Origin: Bacteroidales bacterium
Lineage (GTDB): Bacteria > Bacteroidota > Bacteroidia > Bacteroidales > VadinHA17
Assembly (NCBI GenBank): GCA_022865305.1
Contig: JALHSP010000081.1
Location: 1 to 64,000 of the forward strand
Direction: 5' to 3'
DNA length: 64,000 bases
The notes below the pieces were generated by a model. It was not told the origin of the DNA. It made no database searches and saw only the letters and a list, made by a program, of their open reading frames with translations. Shown piece by piece: positions 34,523-43,203 of the stretch; the stretch's first letter is position 1, and each line of letters opens with the position of its first letter. The translations under genes and the position numbers were made by a program.

Positions 34523-35968
34523 ATGAAGCTGATAAATCCTTTGATTATCCTTCGGATTTTAAGTACAATTCTCCTGATTGAGAGTATTGCATTCCTGGTT
34601 TGCCTGCCCGTTGCACTGATATATAAAGAAACTCTTTTTCCTTTCCTCTGGTCGTCTGTCATTACAGGTTTTTTTTATTTTGTTTTCCGGTTTACAAGCA
34701 GGAATGCCGACATAACTAAAATAAGCAACAGGGATAGCTATCTGGCTGTAACATTCTCATGGATTCTATTTGTCCTGATGGGAACTTTACCTTATCTTAT
34801 ATCAGGTACTATTCCTTCATATATTGATGCATTTTTTGAATCGGCTTCCGGATTCACCACGACAGGTGCTTCCATTCTGAGGGATGTTGAAATACTCCCA
34901 TTTTCAATTTTATTCTGGAGGAGTCTGACGCACTGGATAGGCGGGATAGGGATAATTGTTCTTGTGATTATCGTTCTGCCTTCACTTAGAATTACAGGTT
35001 ATCAGCTGTTCACACTTGAATCATCCCTGAAAGAAAAGATCCATCCAAAGACTAAAGCTATCGGATTCAGGATCATGTTTATATATGTAGGGCTTACAAT
35101 CGCTGAAATAATAATGCTGAATCTTGGCGATATGAACATTTTCGACAGTGTATGTCATTCGTTCGGGACAATTGCGACAGGAGGTTTTTCAACAAAGAAT
35201 AACAGTTTGCAATTCTATTCGCCTTACAGTCAATATGTTGTCATGATTTTTATGTTCCTGGCAGGAACAAGTCAGGTAGTATATTATTACTTAGGTAAGC
35301 TCAATTTCTCGAAGGTCAGGAAGAATGAAGAATTATGGTTTTATATTGCCGTTGCAGTTATTGCAGGAGCGATTGCAACAACTATTCTGCTTAGTAATTC
35401 AAGCAGGTCTTTTGAAGAAGCTTTCAGAGAAGGTTTTTTTCAGATTATCTCGATAATAACCTGCACAGGATTTGCTTCTGCTGATTATCTCCTATGGCCT
35501 GTAGCAGGGACTCTCTTAATCTTTGTCATGATGTTCTCGGGAGGAAGCACAGGATCGACAAGTGGCGGTATTAAAATGGCCAGACACCTGATAGTGTTAA
35601 AGAATATTAAAAGTGCGTTTATCAGACTTAATCACCCTAAGGTTCATTCAGTAATTAAACTTAACGGTAAACTGGTAAATGAAAGCACCAATATTTCCAT
35701 TATCTCATTTGTTTTGCTCTATCTTTTTCTGTTTATTGTCGGAACAATAATCATTACATCAACAGGGGCTGATCCCGTCACGTCGGCCAGTTCTGTAGCA
35801 ACCTGTATGGCAGGTATTGGTCCAGGGCTTGGTACTGTTGGCCCAATGAGCAACTTCGCCAATATGCCTGAAATAACCAAGGTCGTTCTGAGTTTACTGA
35901 TGATCATTGGAAGACTTGAGATAATTACGGTATTTGTGTTGTTTACCAGGTCGTTCTGGAAGCTATAA
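34523..35968 (+). CDS. trkH: TrkH-family potassium uptake subunit (copy 2)
   Basis: A 481-residue paralogue of the preceding gene, beginning with the same MKLINPLxILRILSTIL. The filter loops are SGFTTTGASIL, GTIATGGFSTKN, CTGFASADY and AGIGPGLGTVGPM. The third loop differs from copy 1 (TCTGF for TTTGF), which might change selectivity or gating. I start at the ATG aligned with copy 1. The reading frame also opens at a TTG nine codons earlier, inside the promoter box. Confidence 0.92.
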   Translation: MKLINPLIILRILSTILLIESIAFLVCLPVALIYKETLFPFLWSSVITGFFYFVFRFTSRNADITKISNRDSYLAVTFSWILFVLMGTLPYLISGTIPSYIDAFFESASGFTTTGASILRDVEILPFSILFWRSLTHWIGGIGIIVLVIIVLPSLRITGYQLFTLESSLKEKIHPKTKAIGFRIMFIYVGLTIAEIIMLNLGDMNIFDSVCHSFGTIATGGFSTKNNSLQFYSPYSQYVVMIFMFLAGTSQVVYYYLGKLNFSKVRKNEELWFYIAVAVIAGAIATTILLSNSSRSFEEAFREGFFQIISIITCTGFASADYLLWPVAGTLLIFVMMFSGGSTGSTSGGIKMARHLIVLKNIKSAFIRLNHPKVHSVIKLNGKLVNESTNISIISFVLLYLFLFIVGTIIITSTGADPVTSASSVATCMAGIGPGLGTVGPMSNFANMPEITKVVLSLLMIIGRLEIITVFVLFTRSFWKL

Positions 35969-35974
35969 CTTAAT

Positions 35975-36037
35975 CAGTTACCCGGTGCTCGGTACAAAGA
36001 CCGAGAAACGAGAAACTAGCAACGAGTACCTGCAACT
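35975..36037. repeat. Heptanucleotide array, nine degenerate units (GAGAAAC type)
   Basis: CAGTTAC, CCGGTGC, TCGGTAC, AAAGACC, GAGAAAC, GAGAAAC, TAGCAAC, GAGTACC and TGCAACT. All but the last end in C. The array fills the whole gap between the convergent trkH and murU-like genes. Confidence 0.8.
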
Positions 36038-36042
36038 TAAAT

Positions 36043-36774
36043 TTAGAAATTTCTCTTCTCGGAAAATAGCTGTCTTCTGACGATCTCCAGGCTTTCAGGA
36101 GTACCAATATCATACCAGTAACCATCATCATACCGGTAAGTAAAGATATTGTGGGATTGTGCCAGCTGCAGGTAGAGAGCAGTCATGGTGTAAATACCCT
36201 CGTTCATGTAATTAAATATTTCAGGATTAATTATATGGATCCCTGAAAAAGCTATTTCATACACTTCTTCTTTTTCAGAACCTGTAATTATCCTATCCCC
36301 GGTAGCTTTATTGCACCACCCTCTAAGCATACCTTCCTGATTAACTAGTAAATATCTGTTCCCTTTACGATTCCTCACCGAAAGGGTTGCTATCCGGTTC
36401 GTTTTTTTGTGGAACCGGTACATTTCAGAAAGTTCCAGATCGGTAACTATGTCAGCATTATATAACAGGAAAGGATCTCTGTTAAAAAAATCTCTGGCCT
36501 TATAAAGTCCGCCGCCGGTTTCAAGAAGCATGGCACGTTCATCGGAAATTGAAATCCTGAATCCCATTTTGTTAAGCTTTCTTATCTCCTCTTCAACCAG
36601 GTCCGCAAAATGGTGGACATTTATAATTATGTCGTCAAATCCTGATGCAGTACATTTCTCAACAGCCAGATGAAGAACACTCTTGCCATTTATATCGACC
36701 AGAACCTTGGGAATTTTTTCGGTGATTTTACCACGTCTTGTTCCTTTTCCTGCCGCCAGGATCATTGCTTTCAT
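36043..36774 (-). CDS. murU: MurU-like sugar-1-phosphate nucleotidyltransferase
   Basis: A 243-residue nucleotidyltransferase with the signature MILAAGKGTRRGKITEKIPK at the N-terminus, a metal-binding Asp in LLYNADIVTD, and YWYDIGTPESLEIVRRQ near the end. In Pseudomonas, MurU makes UDP-MurNAc from MurNAc-1-phosphate and so recycles wall sugar past the fosfomycin-sensitive step. The gene starts 10 bases after the AmgK-like kinase gene, the same pairing as in Pseudomonas. Other sugar-1-P substrates are possible, but the wall-recycling neighbourhood favours MurNAc. Confidence 0.8.
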   Translation of the reverse strand: MKAMILAAGKGTRRGKITEKIPKVLVDINGKSVLHLAVEKCTASGFDDIIINVHHFADLVEEEIRKLNKMGFRISISDERAMLLETGGGLYKARDFFNRDPFLLYNADIVTDLELSEMYRFHKKTNRIATLSVRNRKGNRYLLVNQEGMLRGWCNKATGDRIITGSEKEEVYEIAFSGIHIINPEIFNYMNEGIYTMTALYLQLAQSHNIFTYRYDDGYWYDIGTPESLEIVRRQLFSEKRNF

Positions 36775-36784
36775 ACTTCAGAAT

Positions 36785-37819
36785 TTAACGTATATTGGAA
36801 GCAAGCCTTAAGTAAATCTGAGAATTGGGGATAGACCTGATTGTTTGATACAACTCAGGAAGCCCTATATGGTTTTCAGCTGAATCTGCCACATTTAACA
36901 GCAGAGAAACAGCAGGTACTATAGTCTCTGTAAAAGTTGGTTTCTGTTCATACAATCCCCTGAATCCGAATGCACCAAGGGCCTGCATAAGCCTTATCAT
37001 GCTGAATCCTGTATAATATCCTCTGAATTTTTGTTTATCCTCCCTGGAAACTGAACAAAAATTGCCAATATAATATTCGAGAAGCTCTTCCCTGTTGTCT
37101 TGTTTCATTGGGATCTTTGCATCGTAAAGTAATGAAGCAACATCATATTGCGGGGCACCTTTCCTGCCTCCCTGGTAATCGATAAACCATGGATCCTCTC
37201 CTACTACCATAATATTTGCTGTCTGGAAGTCCCTGTAAAGGAAATAATCCTGCCCTGTCTCAAGAAGATAATCAGCCAGTGAATTAAAATCATGTTCAAG
37301 GTGCCGTTCATTAAAAGGTACCGACAAAAGCTTTAACAGCATATACTTGAAATAATTCAAATCCCACATCATTGACTGACGGTCAAAACTTCTGTGGGGA
37401 TAACAGAGGTCGAGGTTCAATCCATCAATTCCTCTGGACTGAAAAAGAATTAAGTTATCAAGGATCTTCTTATATAGTTCTTTAGTTCCATTGTTGAAAT
37501 CCGAAATATCCTGCCTTTTATGTAACCATGTATAAAGATTGAAATCACCAAGGTCCTTTTGAAAATAGACGAATTTATCAGGAAGATATCCATATATCTC
37601 AGGAACCGGAAGGTTTTTATTTCTGAAATGGTTAGTGAAACCTACGAACGCTTCATTCTCATCAAGATTAGCGTTATAAGTTCCGATAATGCTTTTATTT
37701 CCGTCAATAATCCTATAGTACCTCCTGTCGGAGCCTGATCGCGGCAACGGGGTAATCTTCAGATCAGATTTTCTGAAGAGTTCTTTGTAGCCTTCTGATA
37801 TAATTCTTATCTCATCCAT
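36785..37819 (-). CDS. amgK: AmgK-like sugar kinase (aminoglycoside phosphotransferase fold)
   Basis: A 344-residue APH-fold kinase. The catalytic loop is FLYRDFQTANIMV (Brenner-type, with His replaced by Tyr-Arg) and the metal-binding motif is FIDYQGGRKGAPQYDVASLL, the form typical of the AmgK-like and wall-recycling kinases rather than of antibiotic-resistance APHs. In Pseudomonas, AmgK phosphorylates MurNAc and GlcNAc at the anomeric carbon for MurU. It is paired with the MurU-like gene and lies 78 bases after a NagX-like gene. Confidence 0.8.
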   Translation of the reverse strand: MDEIRIISEGYKELFRKSDLKITPLPRSGSDRRYYRIIDGNKSIIGTYNANLDENEAFVGFTNHFRNKNLPVPEIYGYLPDKFVYFQKDLGDFNLYTWLHKRQDISDFNNGTKELYKKILDNLILFQSRGIDGLNLDLCYPHRSFDRQSMMWDLNYFKYMLLKLLSVPFNERHLEHDFNSLADYLLETGQDYFLYRDFQTANIMVVGEDPWFIDYQGGRKGAPQYDVASLLYDAKIPMKQDNREELLEYYIGNFCSVSREDKQKFRGYYTGFSMIRLMQALGAFGFRGLYEQKPTFTETIVPAVSLLLNVADSAENHIGLPELYQTIRSIPNSQIYLRLASNIR

Positions 37820-37897
37820 TGATGACTTTTTTACTTTTGTCTTTTGTCTTTCATTAACCCACCCCTTACCCCCTCACCCATTCTCCCCATCATCTTT

Positions 37898-39010
37898 TCA
37901 TAGTCTTATCATTATCTTCTTCCTATATAGTATTAATGCAATAACCCATATTAACATCATCTGTATCAATGCAAACATAAGGCTTCCAATCATATTGCCG
38001 GCAACAGGTACACAGACTTTTTCATAGAACCAGTTATAAAAAGTCATGGTTGTATCTCCTGTTGGTATCTTTATAATGTACAGCATCAGTCTTGTCCAGA
38101 CACCGGCAAGAAAATATGAAAAAAGTGCATTAGTACCGAAAACAAGGAAAAAGTAGCTCCATTTCTGAAACTTCAGCACATCAGCAACAAGATAGATAAG
38201 TGCCAGAACTACCATCGCTAATCCTGCCGTATAAAGAACATAGGAACTTGTCCATAATGGTTTATTTATCGGTAAAAACAAGCTCCATAAAAGACCAAGG
38301 CCGGTCGAAGAAGCACCCAGCAAAAGAAGCTTCAGAACTGTCTTGCTATCGGTGGAACCTTTTCCAACAATCTCCCCGACATAGTAGCCTATTAAAACTG
38401 TGCAAACAGCCGGTAAAGTGCTTAATAATCCTTCAGGATCGAAAGGGATTCCGAATCCTTTGTACAGATGGTTTGTGCCCAGGATAGCTGCATCTATTCT
38501 GGCAGCTATGTTCCCTTCAAGACTATAGGGTTCTGCTCCGCCAAAAAATCCCAGCAAAGCCCAGTAGGAAAGTAAAAAGACTGCTATTACAACCCATAGA
38601 TAATCACGATTTACTGACAGGCAGATTAGGGTGCCTATTCCGTAAGCAAGAGCAATCCTTTGTAAAACGCCCATGATCCTGAGAGTTGAATAATCCCTGC
38701 TGAAGTAAGGGAATATTGCCAGTAAAAGACCGAGGGCAAAAATTGTTATGGTGCGTCTGAATATTCTGAAGATTGATGCGGTATTTATCTCATATCCGTA
38801 TTTCTTCATAGAGTACCAGATGGAGACTCCGACAATGAAAAGGAAAAAAGGGAAAACCAGGTCGGTGGGTGTGCATCCGTTCCATTCAGCATGACGTAAA
38901 GGAGGATAAACGTATTTCCAGCTCCCGGGTGTATTTACGATGATCATAAAAGCTATCGTTAATCCACGGAAGATATCGAGGGAAACCAGTCTGCTGCCTT
39001 TTTTTGCCAT
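37898..39010 (-). CDS. nagX: NagX-like membrane acyltransferase (DUF5009/HGSNAT type)
   Basis: A 370-residue protein with about ten transmembrane segments, of the heparan-alpha-glucosaminide N-acetyltransferase/YeiB group. The family signature at the start is SLDIFRGLTIAFMIIVNTPG and then HAEWNGCTPTDLVFPFFLF, containing the conserved His. In Bacteroidota such genes accompany GlcNAc and muropeptide utilisation genes, and an N-acetylation role at the cytoplasmic membrane is inferred. A strong hairpin lies between it and the upstream epimerase gene. Confidence 0.82.
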   Translation of the reverse strand: MAKKGSRLVSLDIFRGLTIAFMIIVNTPGSWKYVYPPLRHAEWNGCTPTDLVFPFFLFIVGVSIWYSMKKYGYEINTASIFRIFRRTITIFALGLLLAIFPYFSRDYSTLRIMGVLQRIALAYGIGTLICLSVNRDYLWVVIAVFLLSYWALLGFFGGAEPYSLEGNIAARIDAAILGTNHLYKGFGIPFDPEGLLSTLPAVCTVLIGYYVGEIVGKGSTDSKTVLKLLLLGASSTGLGLLWSLFLPINKPLWTSSYVLYTAGLAMVVLALIYLVADVLKFQKWSYFFLVFGTNALFSYFLAGVWTRLMLYIIKIPTGDTTMTFYNWFYEKVCVPVAGNMIGSLMFALIQMMLIWVIALILYRKKIMIRL

Positions 39011-39079
39011 GACAGATATTAATAGAATTACGTAAAAATAGCAATTTAAAGGATATTGAGTGCTGTATTTCGGATAAGG

Positions 39080-39104
39080 AATAAGTGTACAGAATACACT
39101 TATT
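39080..39104 (-). terminator. Hairpin after the dipeptide epimerase gene
   Basis: AATAAGTGTA (39080-39089) and TACACTTATT (39095-39104) form a perfect 10-base stem with a CAGAA loop, 14 bases past the epimerase stop. T-rich sequence follows on the + strand side rather than the - strand side, so it may be an attenuator more than a strong terminator. Confidence 0.5.
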
Positions 39105-39117
39105 TTTCAGTTCCGGA

Positions 39118-40263
39118 TTATTTTTTTATTTCAATAATTCCTATCCCTGGTCTTTCATTCAGTGTAATTTTACCATCCGAAATTATTATACCATCATAAC
39201 AGTCGTTGCTGATCAGCAGGTTCCCATCCAGGTCTGCCCAGTGTGCCAGAGGTGACAACTGAGCTGCGGCAGATATTGCGCATGAGGTTTCAGTCATACA
39301 GCCTATCATAACCTTCATGTCCATAGCTTTAGCCATCTGTGCCATTTTATAAGCAGCATTCATTCCACCGCATTTCATGAGCTTTATATTGATACCTGAA
39401 TAAATGCCTTTAAGATTTAATACATCGCCAATTGTTTGTACAGCCTCATCGGCTATTACGGGGAGAGGTGAGTTTTGTGTAAGCCAGGCAATATCATCAA
39501 CCTGATTTTTAGGCATCGGTTGTTCAATGAAAATTATATTTTTGTCTTTCAGCCAGTGAGACATCTCCAGGGCATAGTTTTTGTCTTTCCAGCCCTGGTT
39601 GACATCAACACAGATCGGTTTATCAGAAACTGTTCTGATGGTTTCTATCATTTCTTTATCATTTCCCAGGCCAAGCTTTACTTTAAGGACTTTGTATGGT
39701 TCCGCTTCAGCAACTTTCTGTTTTACCACCTCCGGTGTATCAATACCTATTGTAAAACTTGTATCAGGGGTCTTTGCAGGATCAAGTCCCCATAGCCTGA
39801 ACCATGGTTTTCCGACCAGTTTACCGACCAGGTCATGCAGTGCAATATCTACTGAAGCCTTGGCTGCATAATTCCCTGGTGAAATATTGTCAATATATAA
39901 CAGGATATCCTCCATAAGGAAAGGATCATTAAATTGTTCCATGTTTACCCGGGAAAGGAATTTTAAAACAGTCTCATGACTTTCGCCGAGATAAGGAGGC
40001 ATTGAAGCTTCCCCGTATCCTTTTATACCGTCATACTCCATTTCAGTAAGAACCACAGGTGTCGTGGTCCTTGAACCTGAAGCAAGAGTAAACACATGCT
40101 TCAATTGAAGCTCATAAGGTTTATACTTAAGTTTCAGGGATGAAACTCTCTTATTAATCCGGTTTGATTTTTTCATCGATTCATTTATGCACGAAACAGT
40201 ATTGCCTGTAATCATCGCTCCTGCAAGCAAACTACTATATTTAATAAATTCCCTTTTTTTCAT
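39118..40263 (-). CDS. Exported dipeptide epimerase (L-Ala-D/L-Glu type)
   Basis: A 381-residue enolase-superfamily protein. Catalytic and metal residues are visible in order: KVLKVKLG, ICVDVNQGW, IFIEQPMP, VIADEAVQ and INIKLMKCGGMN. It belongs to the muropeptide epimerases that turn L-Ala-D-Glu into L-Ala-L-Glu. An N-terminal signal (KKREFIKYSSLLAGAMITG) followed by Cys in NTVSC suggests export, perhaps as a lipoprotein. The KR pair makes Tat export doubtful. It follows an NlpC/P60 lipoprotein gene, the usual supplier of its substrate. Confidence 0.88.
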   Translation of the reverse strand: MKKREFIKYSSLLAGAMITGNTVSCINESMKKSNRINKRVSSLKLKYKPYELQLKHVFTLASGSRTTTPVVLTEMEYDGIKGYGEASMPPYLGESHETVLKFLSRVNMEQFNDPFLMEDILLYIDNISPGNYAAKASVDIALHDLVGKLVGKPWFRLWGLDPAKTPDTSFTIGIDTPEVVKQKVAEAEPYKVLKVKLGLGNDKEMIETIRTVSDKPICVDVNQGWKDKNYALEMSHWLKDKNIIFIEQPMPKNQVDDIAWLTQNSPLPVIADEAVQTIGDVLNLKGIYSGINIKLMKCGGMNAAYKMAQMAKAMDMKVMIGCMTETSCAISAAAQLSPLAHWADLDGNLLISNDCYDGIIISDGKITLNERPGIGIIEIKK

Positions 40264-40346
40264 TCAATCCTGATTTGTTTATAATTGTCAGATGGCTTGC
40301 CTGGTTTAAGAAACAGAATTCAAATGTTTGAATTTAATTAGCTCAA

Positions 40347-40446
40347 GTTGCTTGTTACTGGTTACTGGTTACTGATTCGGACTTCTGTAGCAAGCTACAA
40401 TCTCATTTCAAATAACTTGCAACCAGAAACAAGTAACTAGCAACTA
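40347..40446. repeat. Inverted pair of heptanucleotide arrays around a palindrome
   Basis: Left array: GTTGCTT, GTTACTG, GTTACTG, GTTACTG (40347-40374). Right array: ATAACTT, GCAACCA, GAAACAA, GTAACTA, GCAACTA (40412-40446). The right array is an imperfect reverse complement of the left, and a perfect palindrome TGTAGC-AA-GCTACA (about 40386-40399) lies between them. The right arm begins 4 bases past the NlpC/P60 stop codon, so the whole forms a long hairpin in the NlpC-epimerase spacer. Confidence 0.85.
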
Positions 40447-40449
40447 AGG

Positions 40450-41634
40450 TTAATTCTGCATATTATACCAGCTATGCTGGGCAACATGCTCAACTCCTTT
40501 TACTGAACCTGTTCCTATTATTCTTCTTGCTCCCCTAATTGTTTCCCCGAGATAACTGCTGTAATTTGAACGGGTTGAATCGAGACTGTTTACTCTTATC
40601 ATACCTGAATCGTGAATAACCTCAGTATCACCGATATACATACCTGTATGCGTTATGATTTTCTCGCCTTTGCTGTTTAAACGTCCGAAAAAGACCAGAT
40701 CTCCAGGTTGAAGCAAGTCAGATGATTTTGAAATATCTATTTCAGTACCATTCCGGAATTGCTGTGATGCATCCCTGGCAAGAATTACTCCACCTGTAAA
40801 ATAGACAGTTTTGACAAAACCGCTGCAGTCAGCCATTTTGGTTGAGGTTCCGCCCCACAGGTATGGTGATCCTTTGAGTGATTTTGCGAAGTCTATCAGC
40901 TTCTCAGCCTCGGGTTTGATTTCAGAGCACCATTTACTAAAGAGATGAGAATCTCTCATATTAATCCGGCCGCACCTGCCATCAGGCAATTCTATAACAT
41001 AATAATTCTTTTGTTCAGCAATAAAATTTACTATAGTTCCTGACACAATATCGGAAACCACCTCACTATCACTCTCTTCAGAAAAAATATCTCCCGATTT
41101 TGCAGTATATATAAGCCGGGCTGACTGTTTCCATTCAGCAATTTGCTCTTCATTGAGTTCTTCAATTCCACTGTCATTAGCCCAGCCAATATAATAGTCG
41201 GGGGTTTGTACAAGCAGCCAGCTCCACTTCTTCTTAAGAATCTTAACCGGAGTACCCATAATTGCCTGGGAAACCATTTCGCTTGAATGGGAAGGCTCCT
41301 TTTTTATATTGCAGACGCTTACAGAAACCAGGCCCCATATCTTACTGATTGCAGAAGTGTCAGGTAAAATATTTATACTATCATGAACCGTTAATCCTGA
41401 TCCGATAAGAAAGTCTGTGATCTCTTTTTTTGCTTCAGGAATATTTGTTTCACCTTTAATCAGGAACTCCTTATCAGATAATATTTTCAGGTCAATGCTA
41501 CAGATACCTTCACGTTCATCCGTAACCCATCTGACCGCAATTGAATCGACACCCTGCCGTATTTGGACCGGTACTTCGGATGGATTGCATCCCGAAATCA
41601 AGAGAAGTGATATAAATGCCGTTAAATACCTCAC
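40450..41634 (-). CDS. NlpC/P60 lipoprotein endopeptidase with SH3 domains
   Basis: A 394-residue lipoprotein (lipobox LISGC, Cys16). After a linker come two bacterial SH3-like domains (SVSVCNIKKEPSHSSEMVSQ at about 105-170; YTAKSGDIFSEESDSEVV at about 180-235) and a C-terminal NlpC/P60 domain with catalytic Cys in KMADCSGFVKTVYF (about residue 268) and His in IITHTGMYIG (about 325). This is the YkfC architecture, gamma-D-Glu-diaminoacid endopeptidases that release L-Ala-D-Glu, which feeds the epimerase next door. Confidence 0.9.
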   Translation of the reverse strand: MRYLTAFISLLLISGCNPSEVPVQIRQGVDSIAVRWVTDEREGICSIDLKILSDKEFLIKGETNIPEAKKEITDFLIGSGLTVHDSINILPDTSAISKIWGLVSVSVCNIKKEPSHSSEMVSQAIMGTPVKILKKKWSWLLVQTPDYYIGWANDSGIEELNEEQIAEWKQSARLIYTAKSGDIFSEESDSEVVSDIVSGTIVNFIAEQKNYYVIELPDGRCGRINMRDSHLFSKWCSEIKPEAEKLIDFAKSLKGSPYLWGGTSTKMADCSGFVKTVYFTGGVILARDASQQFRNGTEIDISKSSDLLQPGDLVFFGRLNSKGEKIITHTGMYIGDTEVIHDSGMIRVNSLDSTRSNYSSYLGETIRGARRIIGTGSVKGVEHVAQHSWYNMQN

Positions 41635-41666
41635 AAAAAGAATGAAAAATTGCGCTATAAATATTA

Positions 41667-41699
41667 CAAATCTAATCTTCTAAAAAGTATTTTCTCAAT
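41667..41699 (-). promoter_or_regulatory. Candidate promoter of the NlpC/P60 gene
   Basis: On the - strand ATTG (41699-41696), a 21-base spacer and TAGATTTG (41674-41667), about 32 bases before the ATG at 41634. Confidence 0.5.
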
Positions 41700-41737
41700 T
41701 TACCTGCTTTAAATTACAACAGCAATTATTAATTATA

Positions 41738-41771
41738 AAATCAGGAGCACCCTGACTGGTGCCCCTGATTT
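41738..41771 (-). terminator. Intrinsic terminator of the susD remnant
   Basis: Arms of 14 bases (41738-41751 and 41758-41771), AAATCAGGnGCACC type, pair with one G-U and enclose a 6-base loop. On the - strand the stem is followed by TTTTATAATT. It starts 18 bases past the stop of the SusD fragment, so the fragment has kept its original 3' end. Confidence 0.75.
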
Positions 41772-41788
41772 CATTACCTGGAATTTTT

Positions 41789-42388
41789 TTACCAGCCAGG
41801 ATTTTGAGTTAATGTATGACCCAAATCGCTGTAAAGCTTAATCTGATCCAGAGGGATGTTATTCAGGTATTGTCTTTCATAATACGAGTCGCCTGGTACC
41901 CAGTCCCTTCTCATATTTAAATCATAGAGATTGTAAATAAATGCTTTCAGAGGTTCTCCCACCGGATCAGGATAAGAGAACCTTACTGCTGCAAGGATTT
42001 TGGTTCTTGTAGCGCTTGGAAACTTGGCAAGATCGACATAAGCTCCCCTGCCTAATGTTGTCGGGCCGGCAGTTTCCGCAGTCTTCAGGTAATCATACTT
42101 TTTCCAGCGTTTAAGGTCATTCTTGCGGAAGCCTTCAAAGATAAGCTCAACCCAGCGCTCCCTGCGGATCTCCCAGAGCAACGGAGAAACAGTGGGATCC
42201 CTGTCAGGATCGACAATTTCAACACCGTTTGCAAGTACTGAAGTCCCTGATACAGTCATCGGAGGAAGTTTTGGCAGAACAGCGCCGGCATTGTTCTTCT
42301 TGATATTCCTGTTGCGAAGTTTGTTGATGGTCTTGTCTGCATCAGCTTGTGTGAACTGACCGAGTTCTGCAGCAGCTTCAGCCATAGT
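41789..42388 (-). pseudogene. C-terminal remnant of a SusD/RagB-family lipoprotein
   Basis: About 198 residues from MAEAAAELGQFTQADADKTI to LGHTLTQNPGW. This is the C-terminal third of a SusD/RagB nutrient-binding protein: the AEAAAELGQ...A....N.LR.R opening, the RRERWVELIFEGFRKNDLKRW block and the closing YLNNIPLDQIKLY..L....QNPGW are all standard. The N-terminal 300 or so residues, the signal and lipobox are missing. The frame starts at a point where a metallophosphoesterase reading frame ends. No SusC partner is present. Confidence 0.85.
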
Positions 42389-42867
42389 AAATCTTCCTGT
42401 TTCGCATGCCCGTCTCCCATCTTCATGAAGGGGCCGGTATTGAAACCCACAAACAGGTTTCCGTTAAAATCAAGCAAAAAACGGTCGTTACCCCAGAGTC
42501 TGTTAAATGTAAGTCCGGCAGATTCAGACCAGTTCGTTTCATGGTTTCCGGGAAGAACATAGCAGGGTTTGATCAGTTTATCAAGTGCTTTCTTCACTGC
42601 CAATAACTCGGCATCTGATCCTGTATTTGTAAGATCGCCTGTAACAACGGTAAAGTCGACTTTTGTCTGGTTTATCTCATCGACCATAAGGTGAAGTGAA
42701 GTATCACTGGAAGATGCCGGATTAACATGCAAATCCGTTAAGAGAGCAAATGTGACAGGTTGCTGTCCCGGGAGTATGACAGTTTTCGTTGTTATTAACA
42801 AAACAAATAAAACTGCGAACTTGCTAAAAAACCTGGTGATATACATACTCATTCTTTTCATCACCAA
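42256..42867 (-). pseudogene. N-terminal remnant of a calcineurin-like metallophosphoesterase
   Basis: A signal-bearing N-terminus and the first half of a metallophosphoesterase: motif I LLTDLHVNPA, motif II VVTGDLTNTG, motif III LPGNHETNWS, then up to KQEDLLWLK at about 42377. From there the frame runs out of phase through susD sequence (LLQNSVSSHKL... to 42256), giving a meaningless tail. The His motifs of the second half are absent. A full -7 box lies upstream (42916-42923), so the chimera may still be transcribed. Confidence 0.85.
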
Positions 42868-43203
42868 TGCTTTAACGGATATATTTCATGTTGGGCAACA
42901 AGTAATATACAACATCAAAAATAAGGTGAGAAACCTCATAAATCAGCAAAAAGATGTATTACATCTTACAAATTTATGAAATTGAATTAAAAAAATTAAC
43001 TATAATTGGTTAAAAAATAGAACAGACAGGCATATTATTACTTTTAAGCAATAAGTGGCTGATTTATAGCAGATTTGTGCTCATTGATATAATTAAGGTT
43101 TAGAGTCAATTACCGTCGGTTTTAACCGAAGGTCTAATGGGCTAAAGCCCTAAAGAATTTTGTTTAAATCTTTGAATTGAATAAGTTTAAAAATCGAATA
43201 AAT
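42868..43203. other. Divergent intergenic region with palindromes (336 bases, no gene)
   Basis: This space holds a - strand -7 box (42916-42923, TATTTTTG on that strand) for the truncated phosphoesterase and two neat palindromes before the namZ-type gene: TCGGTT-TT-AACCGA (43116-43129) and GGGCT-AA-AGCCC (43139-43150). The palindromes resemble short dispersed inverted repeats of Bacteroidales genomes. No gene is visible. Confidence 0.6.
42916..42923 (-). promoter_or_regulatory. Candidate -7 box of the truncated phosphoesterase
   Basis: CAAAAATA on the + strand (TATTTTTG on the - strand), with CAAA at 42947-42950 as a possible -33 element (23-base spacer). Confidence 0.45.

Noticed and set aside
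36785-37819. Aminoglycoside resistance kinase
   Set aside because: The active-site wording (YRDFQTAN, DYQGG) and the MurU-like partner match cell-wall sugar kinases rather than resistance enzymes.
43177-43203. TTG start nine codons before the namZ-type ATG
   Set aside because: The signal peptide and lipobox fit the ATG at 43204. The extra residues are charged and would spoil the signal.
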